Source of the DNA: Chloroflexota bacterium
GTDB lineage: Bacteria; Chloroflexota; Limnocylindria; Limnocylindrales; CSP1-4
DNA length: 64,000 bases
Assembly (NCBI GenBank): GCA_021783095.1
Contig: JAJXUG010000007.1
Span: 34,355 to 98,354 of the forward strand
Direction: 5' to 3'
The notes under the pieces were generated by a model that ran no database searches, was not told the origin of the DNA, and was given only the letters and a program-made list of their open reading frames with translations. The position numbers were made by a program, and so were the translations under genes. How positions within the stretch are numbered: position 1 is the first letter of the stretch; each line of letters begins with the position of its first letter. Positions 27,847 through 35,445 of this stretch are shown piece by piece.

Positions 27847-28656
27847 ATGACCGCCGTGCCGGTCACGGGCCGCGTCTTCCCGACCCGCCTGGGCAGCCGC
27901 CGGGCGAGCCTGCTGATCGAGCGCAACCTGCTGGCATACAAGTCCAGCTGGATGGTCCTGTTCTCGGGCTTCTTCGAGCCGCTGTTCTACCTGCTGTCGG
28001 TGGGCTTCGGCATCGGCGGCATGGTGGGCGACATCCCCGGCCCGGGCGGGCAGCCGATCCCGTACGCGCTGTTCGTGGCCCCGGCGCTGCTGGCCTCGTC
28101 GTCGATGAACGGCGCCATCACCGAGTGCACGTTCAACGTGTTCTTCAAGCTCAACTACCAGAAGACGTACGACGCGGTGCTCTCGACGCCGATGTCGCCG
28201 GGCGACGTGGCGCTGGGCGAGATCGGCTGGGCGATGATCCGCTCCACGCTGTACGGCGTCGGGTTCTTCGTCGTGATCGCCGTGCTGGGGCTGATCCGCT
28301 CGCCCTGGGCGCTGCTGGCCGTCCCGGCCGCCACGCTGCTCTCGTTCGCCTTCTCGGCGGTGAGCATGGCGCTCACCACCTGGCTCCGCGGCTGGCAGGA
28401 CTTCGACCTGATCTTCCTGTTCATCCTGCCCATGTTCCTGTTCAGCGGCACCTTCTACCCGATCAGCGCCTACCCGGAGGCACTCCGCGTCTTCGTCACG
28501 CTCACGCCGCTCTACCAGGGCGTGGACCTGATCCGCGGGCTGGTGACGGGGGTGCTCGACCTGGGCTCGCTGTTCCACGTCGCGTACCTAATTGCGATGG
28601 GGCTGATCGGGCTTACCGTTGTCGCGTTCCGGCTGGACCGGCTGCTGCGCAAGTAG
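27847..28656 (+). CDS. ABC-2 type permease, subunit 2
   Basis: A 269-residue paralogue of the preceding permease, with the same order of motifs: EPLFYLLSVGFGIGG, LNYQKTYDAVLSTPMSP and MFLFSGTFYPISAYPE. Six helices. Starts 2 nt after the first permease, so the three genes form one operon encoding a complete exporter. TIR element B follows 84 bp downstream. Confidence 0.93.
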   Translation: MTAVPVTGRVFPTRLGSRRASLLIERNLLAYKSSWMVLFSGFFEPLFYLLSVGFGIGGMVGDIPGPGGQPIPYALFVAPALLASSSMNGAITECTFNVFFKLNYQKTYDAVLSTPMSPGDVALGEIGWAMIRSTLYGVGFFVVIAVLGLIRSPWALLAVPAATLLSFAFSAVSMALTTWLRGWQDFDLIFLFILPMFLFSGTFYPISAYPEALRVFVTLTPLYQGVDLIRGLVTGVLDLGSLFHVAYLIAMGLIGLTVVAFRLDRLLRK

Positions 28657-28739
28657 GCTCTGCACCGGCGCCACGACCAGGCGCGCCAGCGGCGCGCGCG
28701 GCGCGCGGGTGACCCTCGCCGGAGTTCCTTCGCCCGCCG

Positions 28740-28925
28740 GTTTCCGCCAGCCAGTCGAAGTACGACTACGCGTTGCCGCCGTTTCCGCCAGAACCCACGG
28801 TGGCGACTGCTTGGCGGAGATCGCGTCCGGCATAGCCCGCTCCCACGCACGGACGTCACCGTCCAGGCCGCCGCCCCGGCTGCGGGCGCGCAACGCCAGT
28901 CGTACTTCGACTGGCTGGCGAAAAC
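28740..28925. repeat. TIR element, copy B (186 bp)
   Basis: The best-preserved copy. Left end (28740-28775) and right end (28891-28925, opposite strand) share GCCAGCCAGTCGAAGTACGA and flanks, with 27 of the first 28 positions identical. The core has GGCGACTG and TTGGCGGAGATC like copies A and C. No coding capacity and no clear target-site duplication. Confidence 0.8.
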
Positions 28926-28991
28926 CGCGCGGCGGAAGTCGCGGCGCGGAGCGGCGGGAGGCGAGTGCGGGCACCATTTGGCGAGCCCGGC

Positions 28992-28997
28992 TAGCAT
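28992..28997 (+). promoter_or_regulatory. -10 box of the UDG gene (TAGCAT)
   Basis: TAGCAT ends 7 nt before the GTG at 29005, which selects that start. Confidence 0.45.
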
Positions 28998-29004
28998 CGC
29001 GAGC

Positions 29005-29742
29005 GTGCCGATCGCCGACCCCCGAGCGGCCGCCTCGGCGGCGCGCGACCTGCCCAGCCTCGACTCGACCATCGCCGACTGCTTCGCCTGCCCCCGCCTG
29101 GTGGCGTGGCGCGAGGAGCAGGCGCGCGTCAAGGTGGCCAGGTTCCGCGACGAGACGTACTGGGCCCGCCCCGTTCCAGGCTTCGGCGATTCGGCGGCCC
29201 GAATCCTGCTCGTTGGCCTCGCCCCGGCGGCCCACGGCGGCAACCGGACCGGGCGCGTCTTCACCGGCGACGCGTCGGGCGACTTCCTGTGGCGCGCCAT
29301 GCATGAGGTGGGGCTCGCGAACCAGGGCGAGGGCCGACGCGCCGGCGACGGGCTGCGACCGAATGGCGTGCGTGTCGCCGCCGCTGTCCGATGCGCCCCG
29401 CCGGCCAACAAGCCCACGCCCGACGAGCAGTCGCGCTGCCGCCCGTACCTCGCCCGCGAGGTCGAGCTCCTCCACGAGCTGCGGGTGATCGTCCCGCTGG
29501 GCGCCATCGGTTGGGACGCGACGCTGCGCACGCTGAGCGCCCTCGGCAACGCCATGCCGTCGCCGAAGCCCAAGTTCGCGCACGCGGCCGAGGCGCGGAT
29601 CGGCCGCTACACACTCCTCGGCTGCTACCACCCGAGCCAGCAGAACACCTTCACGGGCAAGCTGACCCAGCCGATGCTTCAGACGGTTCTCGTCCGGGCG
29701 GTCGAGCTGGCCGGGGCCAGACGCGCCGGCGGCACAGACTGA
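29005..29742 (+). CDS. Type 5 (UdgB-like) uracil-DNA glycosylase
   Basis: Removes uracil and other deaminated bases from DNA (245 residues). Motif A is GLAPAAHGGNRTGRVFTGD (about residue 67), with Ala rather than Asp/Asn at the catalytic position as in family 5. The C-terminal motif is GCYHPSQQNTFTGKLT (about 207). Cysteines for a 4Fe-4S cluster appear in DCFACPRL, VRCAPPANKP and SRCRPYL. The GTG at 29005 is favoured by the adjacent -10 box. Confidence 0.9.
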   Translation: MPIADPRAAASAARDLPSLDSTIADCFACPRLVAWREEQARVKVARFRDETYWARPVPGFGDSAARILLVGLAPAAHGGNRTGRVFTGDASGDFLWRAMHEVGLANQGEGRRAGDGLRPNGVRVAAAVRCAPPANKPTPDEQSRCRPYLAREVELLHELRVIVPLGAIGWDATLRTLSALGNAMPSPKPKFAHAAEARIGRYTLLGCYHPSQQNTFTGKLTQPMLQTVLVRAVELAGARRAGGTD

Positions 29743-29798
29743 CGGCCCGGCGGCGCGACTTCGCCGAGCCTGCCACCGGCCGAACCCCCAACCTCCCC

Positions 29799-29804
29799 TA
29801 AACT
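29799..29804 (+). promoter_or_regulatory. -10 box of dnaJ (TAAACT)
   Basis: TAAACT ends 10 nt before the ATG at 29815. Confidence 0.45.
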
Positions 29805-29814
29805 CTCTCGAGCC

Positions 29815-30936
29815 ATGGCAGCCGAACGAGATCTCTACGAGGTGCTCGGCGTCGAGCGCGGTGCGACCGACACCGAGATCAAGCGCGCCTTCCGCAAGCT
29901 CGCCCAGCAGTGGCACCCCGACGTCAACGCGGAGCCCGAGGCTGATGGCCGCTTCAAGGAGATCAACGAGGCCTACCAGGTCCTCAGCGACCCCCAGCGC
30001 CGCCAGCAGTACGACATGTTCGGCCGGGCGGGCATCTCCGGGGCGGCGGGCGGCGGGGCCGACCCCTTCGGCGCGGCTGGTTTCGGCGGGTTCAGCGACA
30101 TCTTCGACGCCTTCTTCGGCGGCACGATGGGCGGCCAGGCGAGGCGCGCCCGGCCGCAGACCGGCAGCGACCTCCGCTACGACCTGCGGATCACCTTCGA
30201 GGAGGCCGTCCTGGGCTGCGAGAAGGAGATCGAGTTCCCGGTCCTCGGCCGCTGCGACACGTGCGGCGGCTCGGGGGCGAAGCCGGGGTCGACGCCCACG
30301 ACCTGCACCCAGTGCAACGGGCGCGGCGAGATCCGCTCGGTCCGCCAGACGATGCTCGGCCAGATGGTCAACGTCCAGCCGTGCCCGCGGTGCCACGGCG
30401 AGGGGCGCACCATCGACGCCCCCTGCGAGACGTGCCACGGCGAGGGCCGAGTGCAGAAGACCCGGTCGCTGCGCGTGTCGATCCCGGCCGGCATCGACGA
30501 GGGCCACCAGGTCCGCCTGTCCAACGAGGGTGAGGTGGGGCCGCGCGGTGGCGCGCCCGGGAGCCTGTACGTCGCGATCCACGTGGCCGACCACCCGAGC
30601 CTCACCCGCGAGGGGACCGAGCTGTTCTACGAAGCCGAGCTCTCGATCGCGCAGGCGTCGCTGGGCACGAAGCTGCGGGTCCCGATCGTCGACGGCGAGC
30701 CCATCGACGTGGAGGTCCGGCCCGGCACGCAGCCCGGGACCGAGATCAGGCTGCGCGGTCGCGGCGTCCCGCACCTCCGCCGCCAGAACCAGCGCGGCGA
30801 CCTGCACGTGATGGTCAACGTGGTGGTGCCGACGAAGCTCTCCAAGCACCAGCGCGAGCTGCTCGAGGCGTTCGCGAAGGCGTCGGGCGAGACAGTGTCG
30901 GGCGGCGGGCTGCGCGAGAAGCTGGGCCTCGGGTGA
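29815..30936 (+). CDS. dnaJ: Chaperone DnaJ (Hsp40)
   Basis: Co-chaperone stimulating DnaK ATPase (373 residues, type I). The J domain has WHPDVN (about residue 33). A Gly/Phe-rich linker follows (about 73-110). Four zinc repeats CDTCGGSG, CTQCNGRG, CPRCHGEG and CETCHGEG (about 148-210) are all intact. The C-terminal substrate domains are normal. It is separate from hrcA-grpE-dnaK and has no CIRCE, so it is probably controlled differently. Its TGA overlaps the prmA GTG. Confidence 0.97.
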   Translation: MAAERDLYEVLGVERGATDTEIKRAFRKLAQQWHPDVNAEPEADGRFKEINEAYQVLSDPQRRQQYDMFGRAGISGAAGGGADPFGAAGFGGFSDIFDAFFGGTMGGQARRARPQTGSDLRYDLRITFEEAVLGCEKEIEFPVLGRCDTCGGSGAKPGSTPTTCTQCNGRGEIRSVRQTMLGQMVNVQPCPRCHGEGRTIDAPCETCHGEGRVQKTRSLRVSIPAGIDEGHQVRLSNEGEVGPRGGAPGSLYVAIHVADHPSLTREGTELFYEAELSIAQASLGTKLRVPIVDGEPIDVEVRPGTQPGTEIRLRGRGVPHLRRQNQRGDLHVMVNVVVPTKLSKHQRELLEAFAKASGETVSGGGLREKLGLG

Positions 30937-31973
30937 GCTCGGGCCCGCCCACGGACGAAGCCGAAGCCGAAGCCGACGACGCAGGAGCGTCGGGCGCCCA
31001 CGATCCGCTGGCCGGGGTCGACCTGGACGAGTCCGCCGCCGCGAAGGACGCCTGGCTCGAGCTGTCGGTCGCCGCCGACCACGAGGCCGTCGAGGCCGTG
31101 TCGGAGATCCTGTCGCGCGCCGCGCCCGGCGGCACCAGCGTCGAGCCCGCGTTCGAGCTCGTCGAGGACGGCCTGGCCGCCCGCATCGACATCGCCCGGC
31201 CTGCGCTCGTGCGCGCATACCTGCCCGTGCTGACGCCCGTGACCGTGCGGGAGGCCGTCGCGCAGGCGGACCGCGAGCTCGGCCACCTCCAGGCCTTCGG
31301 CCTTCGGCCCATCGGCGACCTCTCGGCCCGCCTCGTCCGCGAGACCGACTGGGCCAACGCCTGGAAGGCGCACTTCCCGGTGCTGCGGGTGGGGGAGCGC
31401 ATCGTCATCCGGCCCACCTGGCGACGGCATCGGCGGCAGCCCGGCGACGTGGTGCTGGCGCTCGACCCCGGCATGGCGTTCGGCACCGGCCTGCACCCGA
31501 CGACGCGGCTCTGCCTCGCATCGCTGGAGTCGCTGGCCGATCGCGGCGTGATCACCGGCGCCCGCGTGGCAGACATCGGCTCGGGTTCGGGGATCCTGTC
31601 GATCGCGGCGGGGCTGTTGGGCGCGTCCTCGATCCTCGCCGTGGACGTGGATCCCATCGCCGTCGAGGCCTCGGCCGCCAACGCCCGGCGCAACCGCCTC
31701 GGGCGCGTCATCCGCGCCCGCGAGGGCAGCGCGCCCACCGGCGAGGGCCCGTTCGACGTGGTGCTGGCGAACCTGATCGCGTCCCTGCTCGTCCTCCTCG
31801 TCGACGGCCTGGTCGCCGACCTGCGCCCCGGCGGCACGCTCCTCGCCTCGGGCATCTTCACCAACCGCGAGGCCGACGTGGTGGCGGCGTTCGAGTCGCG
31901 CGGCCTGATGATCGCCCGCCGCTGGACCGAAGGCGACTGGGTCGCGCTCGAGGCGGTTCGGCCTGTCGCGTGA
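30933..31973 (+). CDS. prmA: Ribosomal protein L11 methyltransferase
   Basis: SAM-dependent trimethylation of L11. It has 346 residues, longer than usual because of an acidic N-terminal extension (about residues 1-38, rich in Glu, Asp and Ala). ETDWANAWKAHFPVLRVGERIVI, DPGMAFGTGLHPTTRLCLASLE and the SAM loop VADIGSGSGILSIAA followed by VVLANLIASLL are the PrmA markers. GTG at 30933 overlaps dnaJ by 4 nt; dnaJ-prmA adjacency is widespread in bacteria. Confidence 0.95.
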   Translation: MSSGPPTDEAEAEADDAGASGAHDPLAGVDLDESAAAKDAWLELSVAADHEAVEAVSEILSRAAPGGTSVEPAFELVEDGLAARIDIARPALVRAYLPVLTPVTVREAVAQADRELGHLQAFGLRPIGDLSARLVRETDWANAWKAHFPVLRVGERIVIRPTWRRHRRQPGDVVLALDPGMAFGTGLHPTTRLCLASLESLADRGVITGARVADIGSGSGILSIAAGLLGASSILAVDVDPIAVEASAANARRNRLGRVIRAREGSAPTGEGPFDVVLANLIASLLVLLVDGLVADLRPGGTLLASGIFTNREADVVAAFESRGLMIARRWTEGDWVALEAVRPVA

Positions 31974-31997
31974 GGTGACGCTGGAGGAGGCGTCGCC
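31974..31997 (+). terminator. Hairpin directly after prmA
   Basis: GGTGACGC (31974-31981) and GCGTCGCC (31990-31997) pair over 8 bp with one G-T wobble; 8-nt loop. Confidence 0.4.
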
Positions 31998-32344
31998 ACC
32001 TGTCGCCAGCGCCGCCGAGCGGCCGCGCGGCTCTTGACCCGGCCCGCTCGCGGCCGAAGATTCCGGCGCATGTGGGGTTCCCGGTTGCGCGTGACGACCT
32101 GCGCCGTGCGCTCCTCGTCCTCGCCGCCTGCGGGGCTGGAGCGTCTACGACGCCGCTGCCGTCGGGCGGATACGCGCTCAGACCGTGGACATGAGCAGCC
32201 GCGCCAGCGCGAGCCCAGTCTGCGTATGCGGCGGGGTCGGGCTCGAGCCATCAACGGTCAGCGGACTCCGGGGAGCCCCGCCATGACGACCGGGCGATGG
32301 CGGTCTAGGATGCCGATGCAGTACGCCCGTCGAAGGAGGACTCC
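31998..32344. other. 347-bp region without a recognised gene
   Basis: I see no convincing reading frame. A TAGGAT (32306-32311) and the Shine-Dalgarno AAGGAGGA (32333-32340) at its end serve the DinB gene. Confidence 0.5.
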
Positions 32345-32854
32345 GTGGCCCGTCCCGTCCTGGCCGACGCCTTCGCCCACCACGCCTGGGCGACCGACCT
32401 GATCCTCGCGGCCTGCGAGAACCTGCCGCCCGAGGCGCTGGCCACCACGGTCCCAGGGACGTTCGGTTCGATCCTCGACACGCTCCGCCACCTGGTCGGC
32501 TCGGACGCCGGGTACCTCGCGGTGCTGTCCGGCGGGCGGGCGGCCAGGATCAACGAGGGGGAGATGAGCCTGGCCGCACTGCGGGCGACGATCCACGTTC
32601 ACGAGCCGGTCTGGCAGCAGGTGCTGGCCGCAGACCTCGACCCGGACGAGGTGCTGGTCCGCCGCCGCGACGACGGGTCCGCCACCGAGGCCCCGGTCGG
32701 GGTTCGCCTGGCGCAGGTGATCCACCACGGGACCGACCATCGGTCGCAGGTCTGCACTGCGCTCACCTCTCTGGGCGTGGAGCCCCCGGACATCGACGTC
32801 TGGGCATGGGCGTGGTCGCAGGGCTCGCTCGTGGAGACCCCGGCGACGAACTGA
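32345..32854 (+). CDS. DinB-family protein
   Basis: A 169-residue four-helix protein of the DinB/YfiT superfamily. The metal His residues are in DTLRHLVGSD (about residue 49) and VIHHGTDHRSQV (about 123-130); the latter HxxxH is the classic C-terminal pair. Length and ending (DIDVWAWAW) are normal for the family, unlike the shortened copy at 8741. GTG start at 32345 with AAGGAGGA 4 nt upstream, a leadered gene. Likely a metal-dependent thiol S-transferase; the substrate is unknown. Confidence 0.85.
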   Translation: MARPVLADAFAHHAWATDLILAACENLPPEALATTVPGTFGSILDTLRHLVGSDAGYLAVLSGGRAARINEGEMSLAALRATIHVHEPVWQQVLAADLDPDEVLVRRRDDGSATEAPVGVRLAQVIHHGTDHRSQVCTALTSLGVEPPDIDVWAWAWSQGSLVETPATN

Positions 32855-32881
32855 CAGACTGGCGCCCCGGCGAGCCTGCGC

Positions 32882-32887
32882 TACGAT
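32882..32887 (+). promoter_or_regulatory. -10 box of mtaB (TACGAT)
   Basis: TACGAT ends 8 nt before the ATG at 32896. Confidence 0.45.
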
Positions 32888-32895
32888 CGCGCGCG

Positions 32896-34389
32896 ATGCC
32901 CGATCCCTCCGCGAGCCTCGCCGCGCCCCGCACCGCCGCGATCGTCAACCTCGGCTGCAAGGTCAACCAGTCCGAGATGGAGGCGGTCGCCCGGCTGTTG
33001 CGCGAGGGCGGCGTACCGCTGGTCGACCCGGCTCACGGCGCGGAGCTCGTGATCGTCAACACGTGCACCGTTACCTCGGTCGCGGACGAGAAGAGCCGAC
33101 AGGCCGTTCGCCGCGCCCGTCGTGCGAACCCGGACGCCGGCGTGGTCGTCACCGGCTGCTCGGTCCAGGTGGACCCGGCCACGTACGCGCGCGTGGACCC
33201 ACGGGCCCGGCTGGTCGACAACGACGCGAAGGCGGCCTTCATGGCGGAGCTCGAGACGCTGCTCGCGCTCGGTCGCCCCGACGGCCGCGACGATGCCGCA
33301 CCCCCGGCGCCCCACGAGCCGCTCACCGCCGAGCTCCCCACGCTCTCGGGCGTCGAGGCCGCCAGCCCCATCGACGGCATCGCGGACGAACGCGCCTCGG
33401 TCGAGCGCACCCGTGCCTTCGTCAAGGTGCAGGACGGCTGCTCGTTCCACTGCACCTACTGCATCATCCCGAGAGCCCGCGGCGGCGAGCGCAGCCTCGC
33501 CCCAGAGGCCGTCCTCGCCGACGTCCGAAGGGCCCTCGCGGCCGGCCACCGCGAGATCGTCCTGACCGGGATCAACATCGGGACCTACGACGGCGGCTGG
33601 TCCGAGCGCGGCGTGCGGGGCTCACACGTCAGGAGCGCGCTCACCCTGGCGGGCCTGGTCCGGCGCCTCCTGGCCGAGACCGACGTCGAGCGGATCCGGC
33701 TGAGCTCGATCGAGGTCCAGCACGTCGACGACGAGCTGCTCGCCGCATGGGTGGACGGCGGACCGCGGACGCTGCCGCACCTCCACCTGCCGCTGCAGTC
33801 CGGCGACGACGGCGTCCTGCACCGGATGGGCCGCCGCTACTCGGCCGACGAGTACGCCAGCACCGTCGCGCGCGCCCGTGCCGCCATCCCCGGCCTTGCC
33901 GTCCACGCCGACGTGATCGCCGGCTTCCCGACCGAGGACGACGCGGCCTTCGAGCGCTCGGCAGCGTTCATCCGCGAGCTCGACCTCGCCGGGCTCCACG
34001 TCTTCCGCTACTCTGCCCGACCCGCAACACCCGCGACCCGAATGGCTGGCCAGGTGGACGAGCCCACGAGGAAGGCCCGTGCGGCCGAGCTGCTGGCGAT
34101 GGCGGCCCAGGCGCGTGCGGCGTTCGCGCGACGGGGCGTCGGCAGCGTCACGCGGGTCCTCGCCGAGCAGCGCCTGCCCGACCGGCGCTGGATCGGCCAC
34201 GCCGAGGACCACGTGGTCGTGGCGGTGGCGTCGTGTCCGGGCGATCCGGCGGACCTCGAGAACGCGCTGCTGACCGTGCGCCGGACGGGGGTCGACCCCG
34301 AGGTCCCGGACCGCGCGACGGGCGAGATCCTGGCGATCGACCTGCCGCGCCGGTCCCTCCGCGAGGCGCTGCCCGTCCTCGCCGGCTGA
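32896..34389 (+). CDS. mtaB: tRNA t6A37 methylthiotransferase (MtaB type)
   Basis: Radical SAM enzyme that adds a methylthio group to t6A37 in tRNAs. It has 497 residues. The N-terminal cluster ligands are Cys21 (NLGCKVNQSE), Cys57 (VNTCTVTSVAD) and Cys88 (VTGCSVQ). The radical-SAM motif CSFHCTYCIIP is near residue 181, then LTGINIGTYDGG, LSSIEVQHVDDELL, HLHLPLQSGDDGVLHRMGRRY and DVIAGFPTED. The GINIGTY form fits MtaB rather than MiaB or RimO. The C-terminal TRAM-like region is weakly conserved. An Ala/Pro-rich insert lies at about 130-160. Confidence 0.9.
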   Translation: MPDPSASLAAPRTAAIVNLGCKVNQSEMEAVARLLREGGVPLVDPAHGAELVIVNTCTVTSVADEKSRQAVRRARRANPDAGVVVTGCSVQVDPATYARVDPRARLVDNDAKAAFMAELETLLALGRPDGRDDAAPPAPHEPLTAELPTLSGVEAASPIDGIADERASVERTRAFVKVQDGCSFHCTYCIIPRARGGERSLAPEAVLADVRRALAAGHREIVLTGINIGTYDGGWSERGVRGSHVRSALTLAGLVRRLLAETDVERIRLSSIEVQHVDDELLAAWVDGGPRTLPHLHLPLQSGDDGVLHRMGRRYSADEYASTVARARAAIPGLAVHADVIAGFPTEDDAAFERSAAFIRELDLAGLHVFRYSARPATPATRMAGQVDEPTRKARAAELLAMAAQARAAFARRGVGSVTRVLAEQRLPDRRWIGHAEDHVVVAVASCPGDPADLENALLTVRRTGVDPEVPDRATGEILAIDLPRRSLREALPVLAG

Positions 34390-34402
34390 GTCGGCTGCGC
34401 AC

Positions 34403-34566
34403 GTTCCCGCCAGCGAGTACAAGGACGACTACGCACGCGCCGCCATACTCGCCAATTCCGCGGCTAGCGACTGTCTGGCGGCGATCCGGGCGAATTCTGG
34501 CCCGAACCGCCCGTTCGATCGTCCGAAGGCCCGCTGTCTAGTCGTGCTTGTACTGAATGGCGGAAA
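34403..34566. repeat. TIR element, copy C (164 bp)
   Basis: Left end (34403-34437) contains CCGCCAGCGAGTACAAGGAC; right end (34532-34566, opposite strand) contains CCGCCATTCAGTACAAGCAC. Core AGCGACTG...TGGCGGCGATC matches copies A and B. It abuts the hemerythrin relic, whose 5' part is missing. Confidence 0.8.
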
Positions 34567-34597
34567 GCCTCGAGAGGGACTCAGGCGGAGAGCGCGA

Positions 34598-34810
34598 GCC
34601 GACGCGGCGGTCGGCGGGCCGGTCGATGACGAGACCTGGGGCGCGAAGGCCCAGGTGATGCAGGAGAACATCGGGCACCATATCGCCGAGGAGGAGGACA
34701 TGTTCAAGGTCGCCCGGCAGGTGTTCGAGAAGGCCGAGCTGGCCGACCTGGGCGACCGCATGGAGCAGCGCCGCCAGTCGGCGAGGCAGGAGCTCAACAT
34801 CCCCGGCTGA
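34598..34810 (+). pseudogene. Truncated hemerythrin-like (HHE) relic
   Basis: About 65 residues matching the C-terminal half of an HHE iron-binding domain: DDETWGAKAQVMQENIGHH then IAEEEDMFKVARQVFEKAEL. The HHxxEEE iron-ligand pattern is present, but the N-terminal His helices are absent. The recognisable part starts about 45 bp after TIR element C; the upstream 18 codons in frame are element-derived or unrelated. Probably a remnant. Confidence 0.6.
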
Positions 34811-34992
34811 CGCCGCCGCCGGCGCTCCCTCGGGCCAGCGCGCCGCCGTCCGCGATCTCCGCCAGTCGGTTTGCGTCGCGGATGACCACGCGAGGAGCCG
34901 CCGGTCGGGGCGAGCCTTCGTCCGGCGGCTGCCCGCTCCACCACCGCCTCGCACTGATCCGTCACCGCCTCGCCACAAATGGTTGCACTATG

Positions 34993-34998
34993 TAAACT
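34993..34998 (+). promoter_or_regulatory. -10 box of the marR-like gene (TAAACT)
   Basis: TAAACT ends 6 nt before the ATG at 35005, in an AT-rich island (34980-35000). ACTAT is directly repeated around it (34988-34992 and 34997-35001, overlapping the box) and might bind the regulator. Confidence 0.45.
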
Positions 34999-35004
34999 AT
35001 CGGC

Positions 35005-35445
35005 ATGAACCACCGGCACCCACATCCCGACCTGCTGCCGCTGCTCGAGCGGATCGTCGTCGGCTCGGTGAGCGTGACCGCCCGCGCCGTTGCGGACGCC
35101 GCGCCCGAGCTGAGCCTCCTCCAGTGGCGCGTGCTGGTGGTGCTGGCGGGTCAGCCCGACGGCGCGACCGTGACCGATGTCGCCGAGCGGATCGGGTCGC
35201 GGCTGCCGGCGACGAGCCGCCTCCTGGGCCGCATGCGCGGCCGGGCGTTGGTGACGATGCGCAAGGATCAGCCGGACGCCCGCGTGACAACCGTGCTGCT
35301 GACCACTGAGGGACAGGCGCTCTGGGAGCGGGTCGCGGGCCGCCGACGCGAGGAGCTCGACGCCGCCCTGGCGGCCGCCCATCTCGAGGCTCGGGACCGC
35401 GCCGTCCTGGACCGGCTCGCCGAGGCGTTCGCGGTGTTCGGGTGA
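35005..35445 (+). CDS. MarR-family regulator
   Basis: A 146-residue winged-helix dimer protein. LSLLQWRVLVVLAGQPDGATVTDVAERI (split around residue 32-58) and LPATSRLLGRMRGRALV form the HTH, then a wing RKDQPDARVTTVLLTTEG. Length and order are normal. It begins at the ATG right after the -10 box. It overlaps the ClC gene by 4 nt (GTGA), so the regulator and channel are one unit. Ligand unknown. Confidence 0.92.
   Translation: MNHRHPHPDLLPLLERIVVGSVSVTARAVADAAPELSLLQWRVLVVLAGQPDGATVTDVAERIGSRLPATSRLLGRMRGRALVTMRKDQPDARVTTVLLTTEGQALWERVAGRRREELDAALAAAHLEARDRAVLDRLAEAFAVFG

Larger units (their letters stand above)
28657..29004. other. 348-bp gap holding TIR element B
   Basis: No gene. It contains the 186-bp element (28740-28925) and the UDG -10 box at its end. 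Confidence 0.7.

Noticed and set aside
32030..32402. A possible gene in the gap before the second DinB gene
   Set aside because: The frame has no conserved segment, no start context and passes through the DinB Shine-Dalgarno.
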